In this document: one piece after another, positions 55,467 through 64,000 of the stretch | Layout of the letters: each line of letters opens with the position of its first letter | Position numbering within the stretch: position 1 is the first letter of the stretch | Source of the DNA: Leptospira licerasiae serovar Varillal str. VAR 010 | GTDB taxonomy: Bacteria > Spirochaetota > Leptospiria > Leptospirales > Leptospiraceae | Assembly (NCBI RefSeq): GCF_000244755.1 | Contig: NZ_AHOO02000006.1 | Location: forward strand, 248,001 to 312,000 | Direction: 5' to 3' | Length of the DNA: 64,000 bases | Position numbers and translations under genes: made by a program | Notes under the pieces: generated by a model | What the model saw: the letters and a program-made list of their open reading frames with translations, nothing else | What the model was told of the DNA's origin: nothing | The model's database searches: none

Positions 55467-56345
55467 ATGTCTTCTCGTAAAATCGCAATCATCGGAACCG
55501 GTATCATGGGTAGAGGGATCGCAAACAATCTCTCTTCCAAAGGACATACTCTTCAGTTATTCGCTCGTAATCCCGAAAAGATCAAAGACCTACAATCGGA
55601 TAAAGTCTTTATTCACGGAAATATCAAAGACGCAGTAAAAGATTCGGAAATTATAATACTCTGTCTTACGGAAGATCATGTAGTGGAAGAATCGGTATTC
55701 TCTTCCGGACTTTTGGAAACAAACGCAAAATATGTAATAGATATAGGAACAACCTCCCCTTCTCTCACTTTAAAACTGAATAATACATTCCATAAATATA
55801 ATATTTCATTCATAGACGCTCCAATGACAGGTTCTAAAAATGCTGCCAGGGACGGACAAATACTCTTTATGGTGGGAGCAAAATCGGAAGATGAGATCCA
55901 AGATATCTCTTTTATATTCGAGATCTGCGGTAAGAACACCGTGTATTGCGGAAACATAGGAGACGGACAAAAAGCAAAGATCGCACTCAATATGGTGCAA
56001 GCTGGGATCTTCCAAGTTTATATGGAAGGTTTTTCATTGGCAAAAAGCCAAGGTATAGATCCTTCCATCCTAAAATCTATCTTAGAACAATCCGCCGCTA
56101 AGTCCGGAATTTCAGAATTCAAGTTTCCATTCGTATTTTCAGGAAATTATGAAACTCATTTTGCTTTGAAGAATATGTATAAGGATCTTAAACATGCACT
56201 CTCATTGGGAAAAGAATCCGGAACAATATTGCCTCTTTGCTCCGGATTGGATGAGATTTACCGCTCCGGAATCGAAGCGGGTCTCGGGGAAAAGGATTAT
56301 TGCAGCTTAAACGAAGTTACTGCGAGGATACATCCGGCCAAATGA
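55467..56345 (+). CDS. NAD(P)-dependent beta-hydroxyacid dehydrogenase
   Basis: About 292 residues. The N-terminal Rossmann motif is [20 protein letters not shown]. The substrate segment is [20 protein letters not shown], the catalytic lysine is in [16 protein letters not shown], and the C-terminal helical domain has [17 protein letters not shown]. The group includes 3-hydroxyisobutyrate and glyoxylate/succinic-semialdehyde reductases, and the exact substrate is open. The ATG at 55467 is chosen over an in-frame TTG at 55449; GGGAG lies upstream. Its end overlaps the convergent gene by 29 bp. Confidence 0.88.
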   Translation: MSSRKIAIIGTGIMGRGIANNLSSKGHTLQLFARNPEKIKDLQSDKVFIHGNIKDAVKDSEIIILCLTEDHVVEESVFSSGLLETNAKYVIDIGTTSPSLTLKLNNTFHKYNISFIDAPMTGSKNAARDGQILFMVGAKSEDEIQDISFIFEICGKNTVYCGNIGDGQKAKIALNMVQAGIFQVYMEGFSLAKSQGIDPSILKSILEQSAAKSGISEFKFPFVFSGNYETHFALKNMYKDLKHALSLGKESGTILPLCSGLDEIYRSGIEAGLGEKDYCSLNEVTARIHPAK

Positions 56346-56877
56346 TCTTTTCGATAAGACCATTTCCGTTCTCATCCACTCTCAATTGGATTTTAGCGCC
56401 GGGTTCTCTGAGTTGTTCCTCCAACTTTTGAGCGCCCTCTTCCGGGATAAAGTATTTGCGGAAAGGATAATTAAAGTTTCCGTAATTACATTCTCCTTTG
56501 ACGTAATTCCAACAAGTCGTGTCGTTTTTGAGCTCTTTACAATCGGAGTAAAAACGTATTTCGTATTCAGAGGGTTCTCTGGAATCAAAACAAACACAGG
56601 CTTCCTTTTTAGTAAGTCTATTTCCATCCACGCTTGCAGTTGCAGATTCTACCGTAGAAGAAACGTAATCACCTCTTTGACAAATATCGTCCGAATATTT
56701 TCGATCTATCTGAAATCTCAAATATTGTCCTGAAAGTAAATCCCTAGGGTCGTACCCGGTAATCGGAAGGATCAAAACTTTTCCATTTCTAAGATCGAAT
56801 TCTCTTTCCAATGCAACGGAAGCCAAAACTATAATCGGCAAAAATACCGCAAGGACCGAAATGTAAAACTTCTTCAT
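56317..56877 (-). CDS. GDYXXLXY-family membrane-anchored protein
   Basis: A 186-residue protein with an N-terminal helix ([20 protein letters not shown]) and the family's signature-like segment [21 protein letters not shown] near residue 38. Several cysteines in the periplasmic part ([20 protein letters not shown]) could form disulfides. GDYXXLXY proteins are usually encoded with a DUF2157/DUF4401 membrane protein, as here, where the two overlap by 4 bp. Function of the pair is unknown. Confidence 0.85.
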   Translation of the reverse strand: MKKFYISVLAVFLPIIVLASVALEREFDLRNGKVLILPITGYDPRDLLSGQYLRFQIDRKYSDDICQRGDYVSSTVESATASVDGNRLTKKEACVCFDSREPSEYEIRFYSDCKELKNDTTCWNYVKGECNYGNFNYPFRKYFIPEEGAQKLEEQLREPGAKIQLRVDENGNGLIEKIIWPDVSSQ

Positions 56878-58064
56878 ATTCCTAATTCCTCCTCTTGGAA
56901 GAGTTGGTTCGCAGCATTTCTGATCTTTTCTCTCATTCTAAATACTAATATACTGAATCCCAAAATAAAGATCCCCGAAACAACCAAACCGATCCCTGTA
57001 GCCAGCAAACTTCCGAATACTTCCAGATAGATAGATACGAATCGAAGACCTAAGATCAGCAAAGATAGATCGAACCATCTTCTGGATTCGAAAAATAAGA
57101 ATGTGAAAGGGATCCAGGCCAAAAAGAAAAAGATCATGGCTGGATATTTTCCGTACCAATGGAACACTTGAGGATAATTTAAAAATCCTAAGAATATTCC
57201 GGAAATAGAAAGTAAAATGATCTTTCTGCGAGAAAAGCGGTTTCTGAAAATTTGAGAAATCGCGACCAACAGAATTGGAAGAAGTAAAGGCCAATACCAA
57301 GAGAAAGGTAAATCGTATCTCCTGGCAAATTCGGGATCCTGATCCAGGTTCGGAATATCGTGTGTCTCGAAACTTCCCCAAATAGAAGAAGTTAAAAAGA
57401 AACCGAAAGCCCAAAGCAAGAACGGATTTACCAGGATAGAAGTTTTACTCTCCTTAGTTTCCAACCTCCTCTCGGTAAAGATCGCAATCCCTGTGAATGC
57501 CCAAGATGCAATAAAGAAGAAGAGAGAAAAATAATGGCTTCTATCCTTCCAACCGATATCAGGATGATTGTCTATCCAACTCAAAAAAGAAGAACTGAAT
57601 ACTGCGATCCAGAGATGTTGTAACACTCTTCCCGGATACATGATCACAAGTAAGATCGTGATTGCCGACCATAGAAGAAGGGCTTGGTATAATTTTCCTT
57701 GGGTATGATAGATCTGTGAAACGAGACCAATATTCGCAAAAAATAATACACAAAGAAGTAAGACCAAAAGATAACGGATCGTATCGTTCCATATCTCTTT
57801 ACTTTGAGAATAAAGAATCGTAATGCCGATCCCGGAAAGTATCGTAAAGCTGGCGAATAATTTTACGGAATAATGGATCTTATCCCAATTCGCGGCCACC
57901 ATCGCAACGACCCCAAGTCCGATGATAACGACTCCTAAGGCTAAAAAGGAATAGAATACGTAGGGAATTTTTTTAGAATCTTCGAATTTGAGAATGGACT
58001 CTGCTTGGGCTTGGCTGATGAGCCCGCCATCTACCCAAGTTTTTAATTTTTTCTTCCAGTTCAT
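56874..58064 (-). CDS. DUF2157 multi-spanning membrane protein
   Basis: About 396 residues. An N-terminal cytoplasmic segment (LKTWVDGGLISQAQAESIL) is the DUF2157 signature. Roughly ten membrane helices follow, including LALGVVIIGLGVVAMVAANWD near residue 45. The ATG at 58064 starts directly before MNWKKKLKTW; an in-frame start 13 codons upstream gives an unlikely extension. It pairs with the GDYXXLXY gene downstream. No enzymatic motif is visible. Confidence 0.85.
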   Translation of the reverse strand: MNWKKKLKTWVDGGLISQAQAESILKFEDSKKIPYVFYSFLALGVVIIGLGVVAMVAANWDKIHYSVKLFASFTILSGIGITILYSQSKEIWNDTIRYLLVLLLCVLFFANIGLVSQIYHTQGKLYQALLLWSAITILLVIMYPGRVLQHLWIAVFSSSFLSWIDNHPDIGWKDRSHYFSLFFFIASWAFTGIAIFTERRLETKESKTSILVNPFLLWAFGFFLTSSIWGSFETHDIPNLDQDPEFARRYDLPFSWYWPLLLPILLVAISQIFRNRFSRRKIILLSISGIFLGFLNYPQVFHWYGKYPAMIFFFLAWIPFTFLFFESRRWFDLSLLILGLRFVSIYLEVFGSLLATGIGLVVSGIFILGFSILVFRMREKIRNAANQLFQEEELGI

Positions 58065-58164
58065 GACGCGAAAGGTTATCCGAATGAAATCGAATTCAGT
58101 CAACCTTTCTTTCTAAAATTAAAAATAGAATCGGAAATTGCGAGCGGTTATAGCAAGAGTAGAA

Positions 58165-59028
58165 TCAGCCTTCTTCCTGGTTTCCCAAAGATTTCTGGAT
58201 ATTACTGCGGTATCTTTCTTTAAAATAAGATTTTTGATTCGCCGCACCGATGCCTGCTTCTTTCAATCTTTTTTCATTTGCTAAAATCCTATCCTCGTCT
58301 AGCGGATGAGTGCTTAGGTATTTTTCCAAAGGAATATCGGCGCCCTTTAACTCAGGATTTACTTTCTTCTCCTTTTGGATATCTCTGAAAAAATCGGCGA
58401 TCGCTCCCGGATAATAAGGAGTGGATCTCATATAATCAAATCCGAATTCATCGGCTTCTTCTTCCATAGAACGGGAATTTGCAAGTCCAAGTAGATTTGT
58501 AGAAAGTCCCGCAATATCGGCCGCATGTTGTGCGAGATCGGGCCCAAGAACATAAGATAGAACAAAATACAAAACAAAGTATAAAGTTAGATTTGTGGAT
58601 AATTGTTTGGTGGAATGTCTTCTTTCCGCATGAGCAATCTCATGAGAAAGAATTCCGGCAAGAGTCGCCTCGTTTTTTACAAAATGAAGAAGTCCAGTAT
58701 ATACAAATATATATCCGCCAGGAGCACAGATCGCATTGATAACCTTATCATCGTCTATTATGGTTACCTTATATTTGAATTCATCCTTGTATTGGATGGA
58801 TTTAGATTTTAAGATACGGTCCACGATGGACTGTAAATATTTCTCCAAGGATCTATCTTTTAAAACTTTACCGTGTTCCTCACCGGTTACTGCTGCCTTG
58901 TAAAATTGTTCCCCTAAAAACCGGTCTACGTCCAAAGGAAATACAAGGTCCACCATCCAGCCGCAGCCTTGCAGGGAAAAAAGTAAAAATAGGACCAAGA
59001 AAAATTTGCGAACAGAAGTTTTACTCAT
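58165..59028 (-). CDS. M48-family metalloprotease lipoprotein
   Basis: About 287 residues. The signal ends in SLQGC (C22), a clear lipobox. The zinc motif HEIAH lies at 129-133 in LAGILSHEIAHAERRHSTK, and the third ligand is in SMEEEADEFGFDYM. The layout matches BepA/LoiP-like periplasmic proteases without TPR repeats. They act on misassembled envelope proteins. The ATG at 59028 is preferred over a GTG at 59040, which overlaps the upstream stop; GGAG lies about ten bases upstream of the ATG. Confidence 0.9.
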   Translation of the reverse strand: MSKTSVRKFFLVLFLLFSLQGCGWMVDLVFPLDVDRFLGEQFYKAAVTGEEHGKVLKDRSLEKYLQSIVDRILKSKSIQYKDEFKYKVTIIDDDKVINAICAPGGYIFVYTGLLHFVKNEATLAGILSHEIAHAERRHSTKQLSTNLTLYFVLYFVLSYVLGPDLAQHAADIAGLSTNLLGLANSRSMEEEADEFGFDYMRSTPYYPGAIADFFRDIQKEKKVNPELKGADIPLEKYLSTHPLDEDRILANEKRLKEAGIGAANQKSYFKERYRSNIQKSLGNQEEG

Positions 59029-59036
59029 AGGACAAC

Positions 59037-59891
59037 TCACTCCGAATACAAACGGATTTCGTAACCGCCATAGGCGCGGATATTGATGACCACATCTTCG
59101 AACAAAAGATACTGCCCTTTGATGCCTAATAATTTTGAATCTATTTCCTTCTCCTTATCCGGGGAGAAAGACTTTGATTTTTTCGGATATTCCGAAATAG
59201 GATAACTCAATTTTGTAATTTTCTGTTCATCAGATTCAGTATAAGGAACACCCAAATCCCAAGAATCCAAAACTTCTAATAATTCTTTCTTTTTAGAAAC
59301 CAGATCGAAAGGTACAGAATCTTCCGTCACCATTTTCTGCCATTTCGTTTTATCATCTATAACAGTAGTAAATTGTTTTTCGATAAGACCGGCATCCCTT
59401 CTGGAAGAAACTTCCAATAACGGGATCGCTTCCTGTGCTCCTTGGTCCACCCAACGATTGGAGACAGGTTTTTCGCGAGTGATACCCACTTTTAATCCGC
59501 TGGTGTTTGCAAGATACACCGTATGTTTTTGGAAGCAGTAACCTTCTCCCCATTCGGGTTCCCTACATGTTCCTAAATGGAAATGGCAGGTTTCAGGTCT
59601 AAGAATACATAGATCATTTTCCGCCAATGTTTGGAAGCATTGGAAACAACTTCCTTGGTTGAAACTTTTGCTAGTTATTTTTCCGCAGTTTACGCAACGT
59701 ATCTTTCCGGTAAATTCCAGTTTTATTCTTTTACCGACAAGACTTGCAATTTTAAAATTTGCAGGGACAAGTTTGGCCTCTTGTTTTCCGGATTCGGAAG
59801 AAGGATACGAAGCGACTACCCAGATATATTCTACCGGGTCGATACCTTCGTGGTCCATCATTCTTAAAAATCCGGAAGAGATTTCTTTCAT
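59037..59891 (-). CDS. DUF2797 protein
   Basis: A 284-residue protein. A four-cysteine ribbon ([22 protein letters not shown]) follows FTGKI, then [38 protein letters not shown] and [11 protein letters not shown]. This order is the DUF2797 pattern. The KVGITR segment recalls GIY-YIG-like folds, but nuclease function is not shown. It is cytoplasmic. It overlaps its upstream neighbour by 4 bp and lies just ahead of the M48 protease gene. Confidence 0.85.
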   Translation of the reverse strand: MKEISSGFLRMMDHEGIDPVEYIWVVASYPSSESGKQEAKLVPANFKIASLVGKRIKLEFTGKIRCVNCGKITSKSFNQGSCFQCFQTLAENDLCILRPETCHFHLGTCREPEWGEGYCFQKHTVYLANTSGLKVGITREKPVSNRWVDQGAQEAIPLLEVSSRRDAGLIEKQFTTVIDDKTKWQKMVTEDSVPFDLVSKKKELLEVLDSWDLGVPYTESDEQKITKLSYPISEYPKKSKSFSPDKEKEIDSKLLGIKGQYLLFEDVVINIRAYGGYEIRLYSE

Positions 59892-60493
59892 CGGAAAAAA
59901 TATTCCTTACCACCGAGTGGTCGCAACTTACCGTCCACTTTTACCGTTAGGATAGTGCTTAGTTCTTGGCCTTTCCAGTCAAAAACCACAATTTTATCCT
60001 CGTAGGAATAATGACTGAGCTTTCCGTCAGTATGATAAAATAATTTCAAATCACTCTGCCCTTCTTTTCCCGGCAAAGAAAGTACTCCTTTTCCGGCAAG
60101 TGTCCTTCCCTCATACCATTTCGCTTTTACAGGAATAGGAGGTATGGTATTATTCGGGACCAAACCGTTGTTAGCGGTTGCTGCGTTAGGAGTTGTAGGT
60201 TCAGAACTACTTTCCGCTAATTTATCTTCCAAGGTAGAAACTTTAAGCAATGCACATTGAAAATTTCCCTCTAACCTAGGAAAGTTTTGGCCACATGGAG
60301 TTTCTTTTACATACATTTCTTGGTCGAAAGAAGCCCCAGTACGAACGCTCTGCGCGATCTTAGCGAACGCGTAAAATTTCAAGCGCCCTAAAACTTCTTT
60401 CAATCCGTATTCCCTCCATTCTCCAGTTTCGTTTTCCGCAAAAATAGAGAAGGAAAGTAAAAGTAACGATATAACGACGAATCTGATTTTCAT
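59888..60493 (-). CDS. Exported hypothetical protein
   Basis: A 201-residue protein with a signal peptide ([20 protein letters not shown]). The mature part has two cysteines ([16 protein letters not shown]), a low-complexity Pro/Asn/Thr linker near residues 98-125 ([16 protein letters not shown]), and a beta-rich end ([17 protein letters not shown]). No family is recognised. It overlaps the DUF2797 gene by 4 bp and follows the NamZ-like gene by 31 bp. Confidence 0.62.
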   Translation of the reverse strand: MKIRFVVISLLLLSFSIFAENETGEWREYGLKEVLGRLKFYAFAKIAQSVRTGASFDQEMYVKETPCGQNFPRLEGNFQCALLKVSTLEDKLAESSSEPTTPNAATANNGLVPNNTIPPIPVKAKWYEGRTLAGKGVLSLPGKEGQSDLKLFYHTDGKLSHYSYEDKIVVFDWKGQELSTILTVKVDGKLRPLGGKEYFFR

Positions 60494-60524
60494 AATTTAT
60501 CTTTCGAAATTTATTTATAAAACA

Positions 60525-61784
60525 TTAGTAGATCAGATATTTTTGGATCAATCTATTTGTAGAAGATTCAGATTCAGCATAAGTAGCCTTAAATTGTTCG
60601 TAAGTAAGACCTGCGTCGACTGACTCTCTGAATTTTTCCGTTCCCCAAAGAAAATCTATATTATGGGACCCGTCAGCGTATTGTCTCCATTTAAAATCCT
60701 TATATTTCTTTTTCATAATAGAAGTAAGGTTATACGCCATTCTGATCGGATCGTATTTACGATTTACTACAGTCAAACGAAGTCCTCTGCAGATCTCTCC
60801 TTTAAACGGTCCGAAAACCGGCTTAAAAAATACACTTTGATAATAATAATCGCCTTTGCTGTCTTCGTTCAATTCTGGGATAATATCTTCCGGTTCGTTC
60901 ATCCAAGGAGCGCCAAAATATACGAATGGAGCCTGTGTTCCCCTTCCTACGGAAACATTCACTCCTTCTAATAATACTAAACCTAGATAATTCCTTGCAG
61001 AATCTAACATTGGAAGATTGGGAGAAGGTGTAGACCAAGGAATTCCTTCTCTTTCCCAATCAAATCCTCTTTTAAAGTTTTCCGGTGAGATAATATCCAA
61101 TTTCACTTTTCCGCCCAGATATTCTCCATTATAGAATGCAGCAGCTTCTCCCAAAGTCATACCTGTGAAAAATAAGGAAGGAAATTCTCCTGCAAAGTTT
61201 AGAAATTTCTTTTGTATACCTTCTCCCCTTGCGCCCAGATACAATGCCGGGTTTGGATGATCTAAAAGAATAAACTTAGTATTAGGATCAGGCAAATTAT
61301 CCATCAAACGTTTGAGAACGCTTAAGTAAGTATAACAACGCATTCCCATATCGACCACGTCGAACACAACTGCATCTGCACCTTTTAGGATCGCAGGGAT
61401 CTCCGAGTTTTTAACCTTATAAATATGATAGATAGGAAGTTGGAAAGTCTCATCCATTGTGACCGGAGACTTGCTAAAATCTTCTTCCAATCCTAAAAAT
61501 CCATGTTCGAGTCCGATCAAATGTTTGATCTTAACTTTTTTATCCTTAAATTCTTTTAAGATCTTCTCTGGATGTCTTCCTATACCGGATGGATTTGTAA
61601 CAAGCACAACGGATTTACCGGAAAGACTAGGAAGCACTTGTTCGTAAAAGGAAACTTCGGCTGGAATAATTTTGGATTTAGAAATATGACTTCTGGATGA
61701 CGCTTCTACACAGGAGCCTGAGGAAATTGTCAGAAAAAAAATGAGTAAAGTTAGGATTTTTTTGTTTCTTTCTTTGAACCGCAT
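60525..61784 (-). CDS. DUF1343 / NamZ-family exo-N-acetylmuramidase, lipoprotein
   Basis: A 419-residue protein. The signal ends in SSGSC (C25), a plausible spirochaetal lipobox. Family blocks are [71 protein letters not shown] and [16 protein letters not shown]. Bacillus NamZ of this family releases terminal MurNAc from peptidoglycan fragments. Here it would act in the periplasm on cell-wall pieces. No other recycling gene is adjacent. Confidence 0.85.
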   Translation of the reverse strand: MRFKERNKKILTLLIFFLTISSGSCVEASSRSHISKSKIIPAEVSFYEQVLPSLSGKSVVLVTNPSGIGRHPEKILKEFKDKKVKIKHLIGLEHGFLGLEEDFSKSPVTMDETFQLPIYHIYKVKNSEIPAILKGADAVVFDVVDMGMRCYTYLSVLKRLMDNLPDPNTKFILLDHPNPALYLGARGEGIQKKFLNFAGEFPSLFFTGMTLGEAAAFYNGEYLGGKVKLDIISPENFKRGFDWEREGIPWSTPSPNLPMLDSARNYLGLVLLEGVNVSVGRGTQAPFVYFGAPWMNEPEDIIPELNEDSKGDYYYQSVFFKPVFGPFKGEICRGLRLTVVNRKYDPIRMAYNLTSIMKKKYKDFKWRQYADGSHNIDFLWGTEKFRESVDAGLTYEQFKATYAESESSTNRLIQKYLIY

Positions 61785-61850
61785 GTAAGATACCTTATTT
61801 GTTCAGTAAATAGACAGAATTCAATACATCAAGGAGAAAAAGGAAGCGAT

Positions 61851-63098
61851 ATGGCAAAGCTGCCCATCCTGCGGATTACCGCTCTCACACTGATTTTAGG
61901 TTTCGCTTTTGCATGCGCAACGGGTGACGGATCCCGACGCAAGAAAAAAGAAGAATTCACTAGAGAAGGAAATACCATCACCGTGATCGGAGAGGCTCCG
62001 ATCTATAACGGAGATATAGCAAACGCAAAACAAAGAGCGATCAAAGACGCAAAAGTTAATGCGGTACGTAAAGTAGTTGGCGAAGAAATTTCCAACAAAA
62101 GCCAAGCTTCCGACGGAGAAAGTTTAGGCTCTAGTCTACTTTCCAAAACGGATGCATTCGTAAAATCTTACGATATAGTTGCAGAAGACCAAGGCAAGAT
62201 AGACACTCAACCAATCTTAAAACTTACAGTTCGTTGTACTATCGAAGAATCTAAACTTTCCACTGCGGTAGAAGGTTTACTCGCCGATGTAGGAAATCCA
62301 AGGATCGTAGTTTTAGTTCCTTCTAAAGTAGGAGGAGCTCCCGTTGCTCCTTTAAGCAATGGCAATATTGCAGAAGCAGAGATTATCAAAGGACTTAAAA
62401 AAGCAGGAAACAAGATCGTTGATCCTGGACAAGCTTCTAAAACAGTGAAACCATCCGGCTTGAATGCTGATGCGGTTAACTCTTTAGATGCTGGAGCTGC
62501 TATTTTGATCCAAGCTCAATCTTCCGGTGCGGAAGTTCTGGTAGTGGGATCGGTTGAGACCGAAGACCAAGCGCCTGTAACTGCAATCGGCGGAAAAACT
62601 TTAGATAGACCTCTATTCAATACTGCTGCTACCGGACCTTATAAAGTGATCCTACTTTGGGGAGACGGTAAAGTGGTAGCATCCGGAAACGCAGACGCTC
62701 GTGGAGCGGATATCACTCAAAAAGTTTCCAGAGAAAAAGCGCTTGCTGGTTGGGCAGAAGACGTAACCAAAAAGGTAAACAAACAATTGAAAGAAGAATG
62801 GTTCAATCTCACCGAGAACAATACCATCATTCTAAAGTTTACCGGACTGGATGCGGACGAATCCACTAAATTCAAAGATGATCTAGCAGAATTGACTGCA
62901 GCAAAAGACATCAATGTTAGAACTAGCAATACAAGCGGTTCCGAGTGGGAAGTTACCTATCCAGGAAAAGACGCACTCTTTATGGACGAATTAGTCTATA
63001 AAAAAGATAGAGGATTTACTTTCTTAGCTACTAAGAAAATGAACGTTAAGTCCGCTGCAAGAGGTGTGGTTACTCTGGAGTTTACCCCGAATAAATAG
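61851..63098 (+). CDS. Lipoprotein with FlgT-N-like domain (LipL46 candidate)
   Basis: A 415-residue lipoprotein with lipobox AFAC (C22). The region after it, [20 protein letters not shown] followed by [17 protein letters not shown], is the pattern of the FlgT N-terminal domain. Later comes an alpha/beta region with repeated valine strands ([31 protein letters not shown]) and a C-terminal domain with [16 protein letters not shown]. Size and type match the Leptospira surface lipoprotein LipL46, but that is from recall and uncertain. AAGGA precedes the ATG; a strong terminator follows. Confidence 0.68.
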   Translation: MAKLPILRITALTLILGFAFACATGDGSRRKKKEEFTREGNTITVIGEAPIYNGDIANAKQRAIKDAKVNAVRKVVGEEISNKSQASDGESLGSSLLSKTDAFVKSYDIVAEDQGKIDTQPILKLTVRCTIEESKLSTAVEGLLADVGNPRIVVLVPSKVGGAPVAPLSNGNIAEAEIIKGLKKAGNKIVDPGQASKTVKPSGLNADAVNSLDAGAAILIQAQSSGAEVLVVGSVETEDQAPVTAIGGKTLDRPLFNTAATGPYKVILLWGDGKVVASGNADARGADITQKVSREKALAGWAEDVTKKVNKQLKEEWFNLTENNTIILKFTGLDADESTKFKDDLAELTAAKDINVRTSNTSGSEWEVTYPGKDALFMDELVYKKDRGFTFLATKKMNVKSAARGVVTLEFTPNK

Positions 63099-63116
63099 TC
63101 GAACACGATCGATAAA

Positions 63117-63149
63117 TAAAAAAGCCGGCGAGACTCGTCGGCTTTTTTA
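63117..63149. terminator. Bidirectional Rho-independent terminator
   Basis: AAAAAAGCCGGCGAG and the near-complement ending CGTCGGCTTTTTT form a GC-rich stem around a short loop, with an A-run on the left and T-run on the right. It can stop transcription of the lipoprotein gene and of the convergent SRPBCC gene. Confidence 0.88.
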
Positions 63150-63159
63150 TTGTAAAGTC

Positions 63160-63711
63160 TTACTTCTTAGCGATAGACTTCAGCTTTTCGCCGTAAGTAA
63201 TTTCATGCTGCGTAAATGTTTGCCAGAACTTAGGAACCGATTCCTTATAAAGTTTGGAAACGAGAATATCCAAATGAGTATGCCAACCGCTGGAAACCAT
63301 AAGTTTGCCGAATTCATCTGTCAGTTTATAATGTCTGAGAGTAAGAAGAACATCTTCTCCCCTCTCCTCCAATTCGAAACTAACTTCCGAATCAGGATGC
63401 CAAGTAAAACTTAAAAAACGAGGAGCGTCAATTGCAGTGATCGTTTCCACTCCACTGATCCCGTTTTCCATCTGCTTGAATCGATCCGGATACGTTTTTT
63501 CATCGGAAAGAGAAGAATGCAAAAAGTTTAATTCAACTTTCCCTCCCACCTTTAACTCCATAGTTCCTTTAGCTAGCCAGGTGCCGCGCTTTTCAGAATC
63601 GGTCAGATATTCCCAAACAGTTTCGATCGGCCCGGGCAATAATCTTTGGAAACGAACTTCCGCCTCCGAAGTGAAGGTCCCATACGTTTTGTTTACAGAT
63701 AGATCTTTCAT
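63160..63711 (-). CDS. SRPBCC (AHSA1-type) domain protein
   Basis: A 183-residue START-like protein. It begins the domain with VRFQRLLPGPIETVWEYLTD, followed by RGTWLAKGTMELKVGG, DAPRFLSFTWHPDSEVSFEL and LTLRHYKLTD near the middle. Such proteins bind small hydrophobic ligands and are often encoded with an ArsR regulator, as here. The start is the ATG at 63711 or a GTG at 63714 that shares a base with the upstream TAG. GGGGAG lies upstream of both. Confidence 0.88.
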   Translation of the reverse strand: MKDLSVNKTYGTFTSEAEVRFQRLLPGPIETVWEYLTDSEKRGTWLAKGTMELKVGGKVELNFLHSSLSDEKTYPDRFKQMENGISGVETITAIDAPRFLSFTWHPDSEVSFELEERGEDVLLTLRHYKLTDEFGKLMVSSGWHTHLDILVSKLYKESVPKFWQTFTQHEITYGEKLKSIAKK

Positions 63712-63713
63712 CA

Positions 63714-64000
63714 CTATCTTCTCCCCTTTCTCATTTTATTGGCTTTCAATTCTTTTTCCAGAAGATCTAGTTTTCCTTCCCAGAAAGTTTTCGCTCTATC
63801 GATCCAGTCTTGGATCTCTTTCCAACCTTTGTAATCCAAGGAGTGAATCCTTCTTTGGCCGTCCACTCTCACCTGGATCAGATTACATTCTTTTAAAACC
63901 TTAAGGTGTTGGGAGATCGCAGCGGCACTTATATCAAAATGTCCCGCAATTTCTCCTGCTCCCATTTCACCTTCAAATAAAAGTTCTAAAATTTTGCGTC
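63714..64000 (-). CDS. ArsR-family transcriptional regulator, C-terminal part
   Basis: The 5' end lies beyond the window; about 95 codons are visible (the frame stays open through RKILELLFEGE before the in-frame methionine at 63965). The winged helix includes MGAGEIAGHFDISAAAISQH and LKVLKECNLIQVRVDGQRR. The C-terminal helix (WKEIQDWIDRAKTFWEGKLD) is typical of the subgroup paired with SRPBCC proteins. No cysteine metal site is visible, so the ligand is probably not a metal. Its stop shares a base with a possible start of the SRPBCC gene. Confidence 0.88.
   Translation of the reverse strand, partial: RKILELLFEGEMGAGEIAGHFDISAAAISQHLKVLKECNLIQVRVDGQRRIHSLDYKGWKEIQDWIDRAKTFWEGKLDLLEKELKANKMRKGRR

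Overview
The window looks like a chromosomal segment of a Leptospira species (spirochaete). The case rests on gene content: flagellar motor genes fliM and fliN next to a secreted protein whose place matches the Leptospira-specific flagellar sheath protein FcpB, many lipoproteins with loose spirochaetal lipoboxes (for example FVDC, FGSC, SSGSC), a SemiSWEET sugar transporter, a metX/metY/metW methionine set, and LPS assembly genes. Base composition looks moderate (low-to-mid forties % GC by eye, not computed), which suits an intermediate or saprophytic lineage better than L. interrogans; that is inference. I see no phage, IS element, CRISPR array or rRNA. The segment is dense and mostly core, with many 1-4 bp overlaps.

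Layout. 1-2.6 kb: 5' end of glpK, two metallo-beta-lactamase-fold hydrolases and a STAS protein. 2.8-7.1 kb (+): a flavin disulfide oxidoreductase, an ABC-2 exporter pair, two BolA proteins, a CGFS monothiol glutaredoxin and a CPYC glutaredoxin. 7.1-15.8 kb (-): one tightly packed run read as ECF sigma factor, FemAB-like acyltransferase, clpS, clpA, gamma-glutamyltransferase, gshA and a GshF-type ATP-grasp ligase. A six-TM NrsF-type anti-sigma gene diverges from the sigma gene. 16.5-21.5 kb (-): UPF1-like helicase, a cysteine-synthase-like enzyme, leuD and leuC. 21.6-28.2 kb: FHA protein, oligopeptide-type ABC ATPase, gmhA-like isomerase, glycosyltransferase, O-antigen ligase. Then come tRNA-Leu(UAA) and tRNA-Cys(GCA), a DUF4505 protein, a long-form guaA, queF with a possible translational switch, and a SemiSWEET.

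31.5-46.9 kb: FecR-domain lipoprotein, ferredoxin, fliM with hypothetical partners, argH, a cyclophilin lipoprotein, a haem-binding protein, NfeD plus tandem SPFH proteins, fliN, an AAA ATPase, the FcpB candidate, a zinc-ribbon membrane protein, rsmE and an outer-membrane barrel protein. 47.2-50.4 kb: metY, metX and metW for methionine synthesis. 50.5-64 kb: ddl; a Trp/Pro/Phe-repeat exported protein directly upstream of an mlaE-mlaF-mlaD lipid transport operon; a beta-hydroxyacid dehydrogenase; a GDYXXLXY/DUF2157 pair; an M48 lipoprotein protease; a DUF2797 protein; a NamZ-family muramidase; an FlgT-N-like lipoprotein; and an ArsR/SRPBCC pair running off the window.

The most interesting reading is the 7-16.5 kb block. 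A redox- or metal-type ECF/NrsF sigma switch appears to be wired to both N-degron proteolysis (ClpAPS plus a possible aminoacyl-transferase relative) and glutathione synthesis and breakdown. The BolA/glutaredoxin genes converge on its far end. Other leads are the queF leader, the WPF-repeat/MCE association, the eukaryote-like guaA and DUF4505 neighbours, and a cysteine-synthase homologue with an altered substrate loop.
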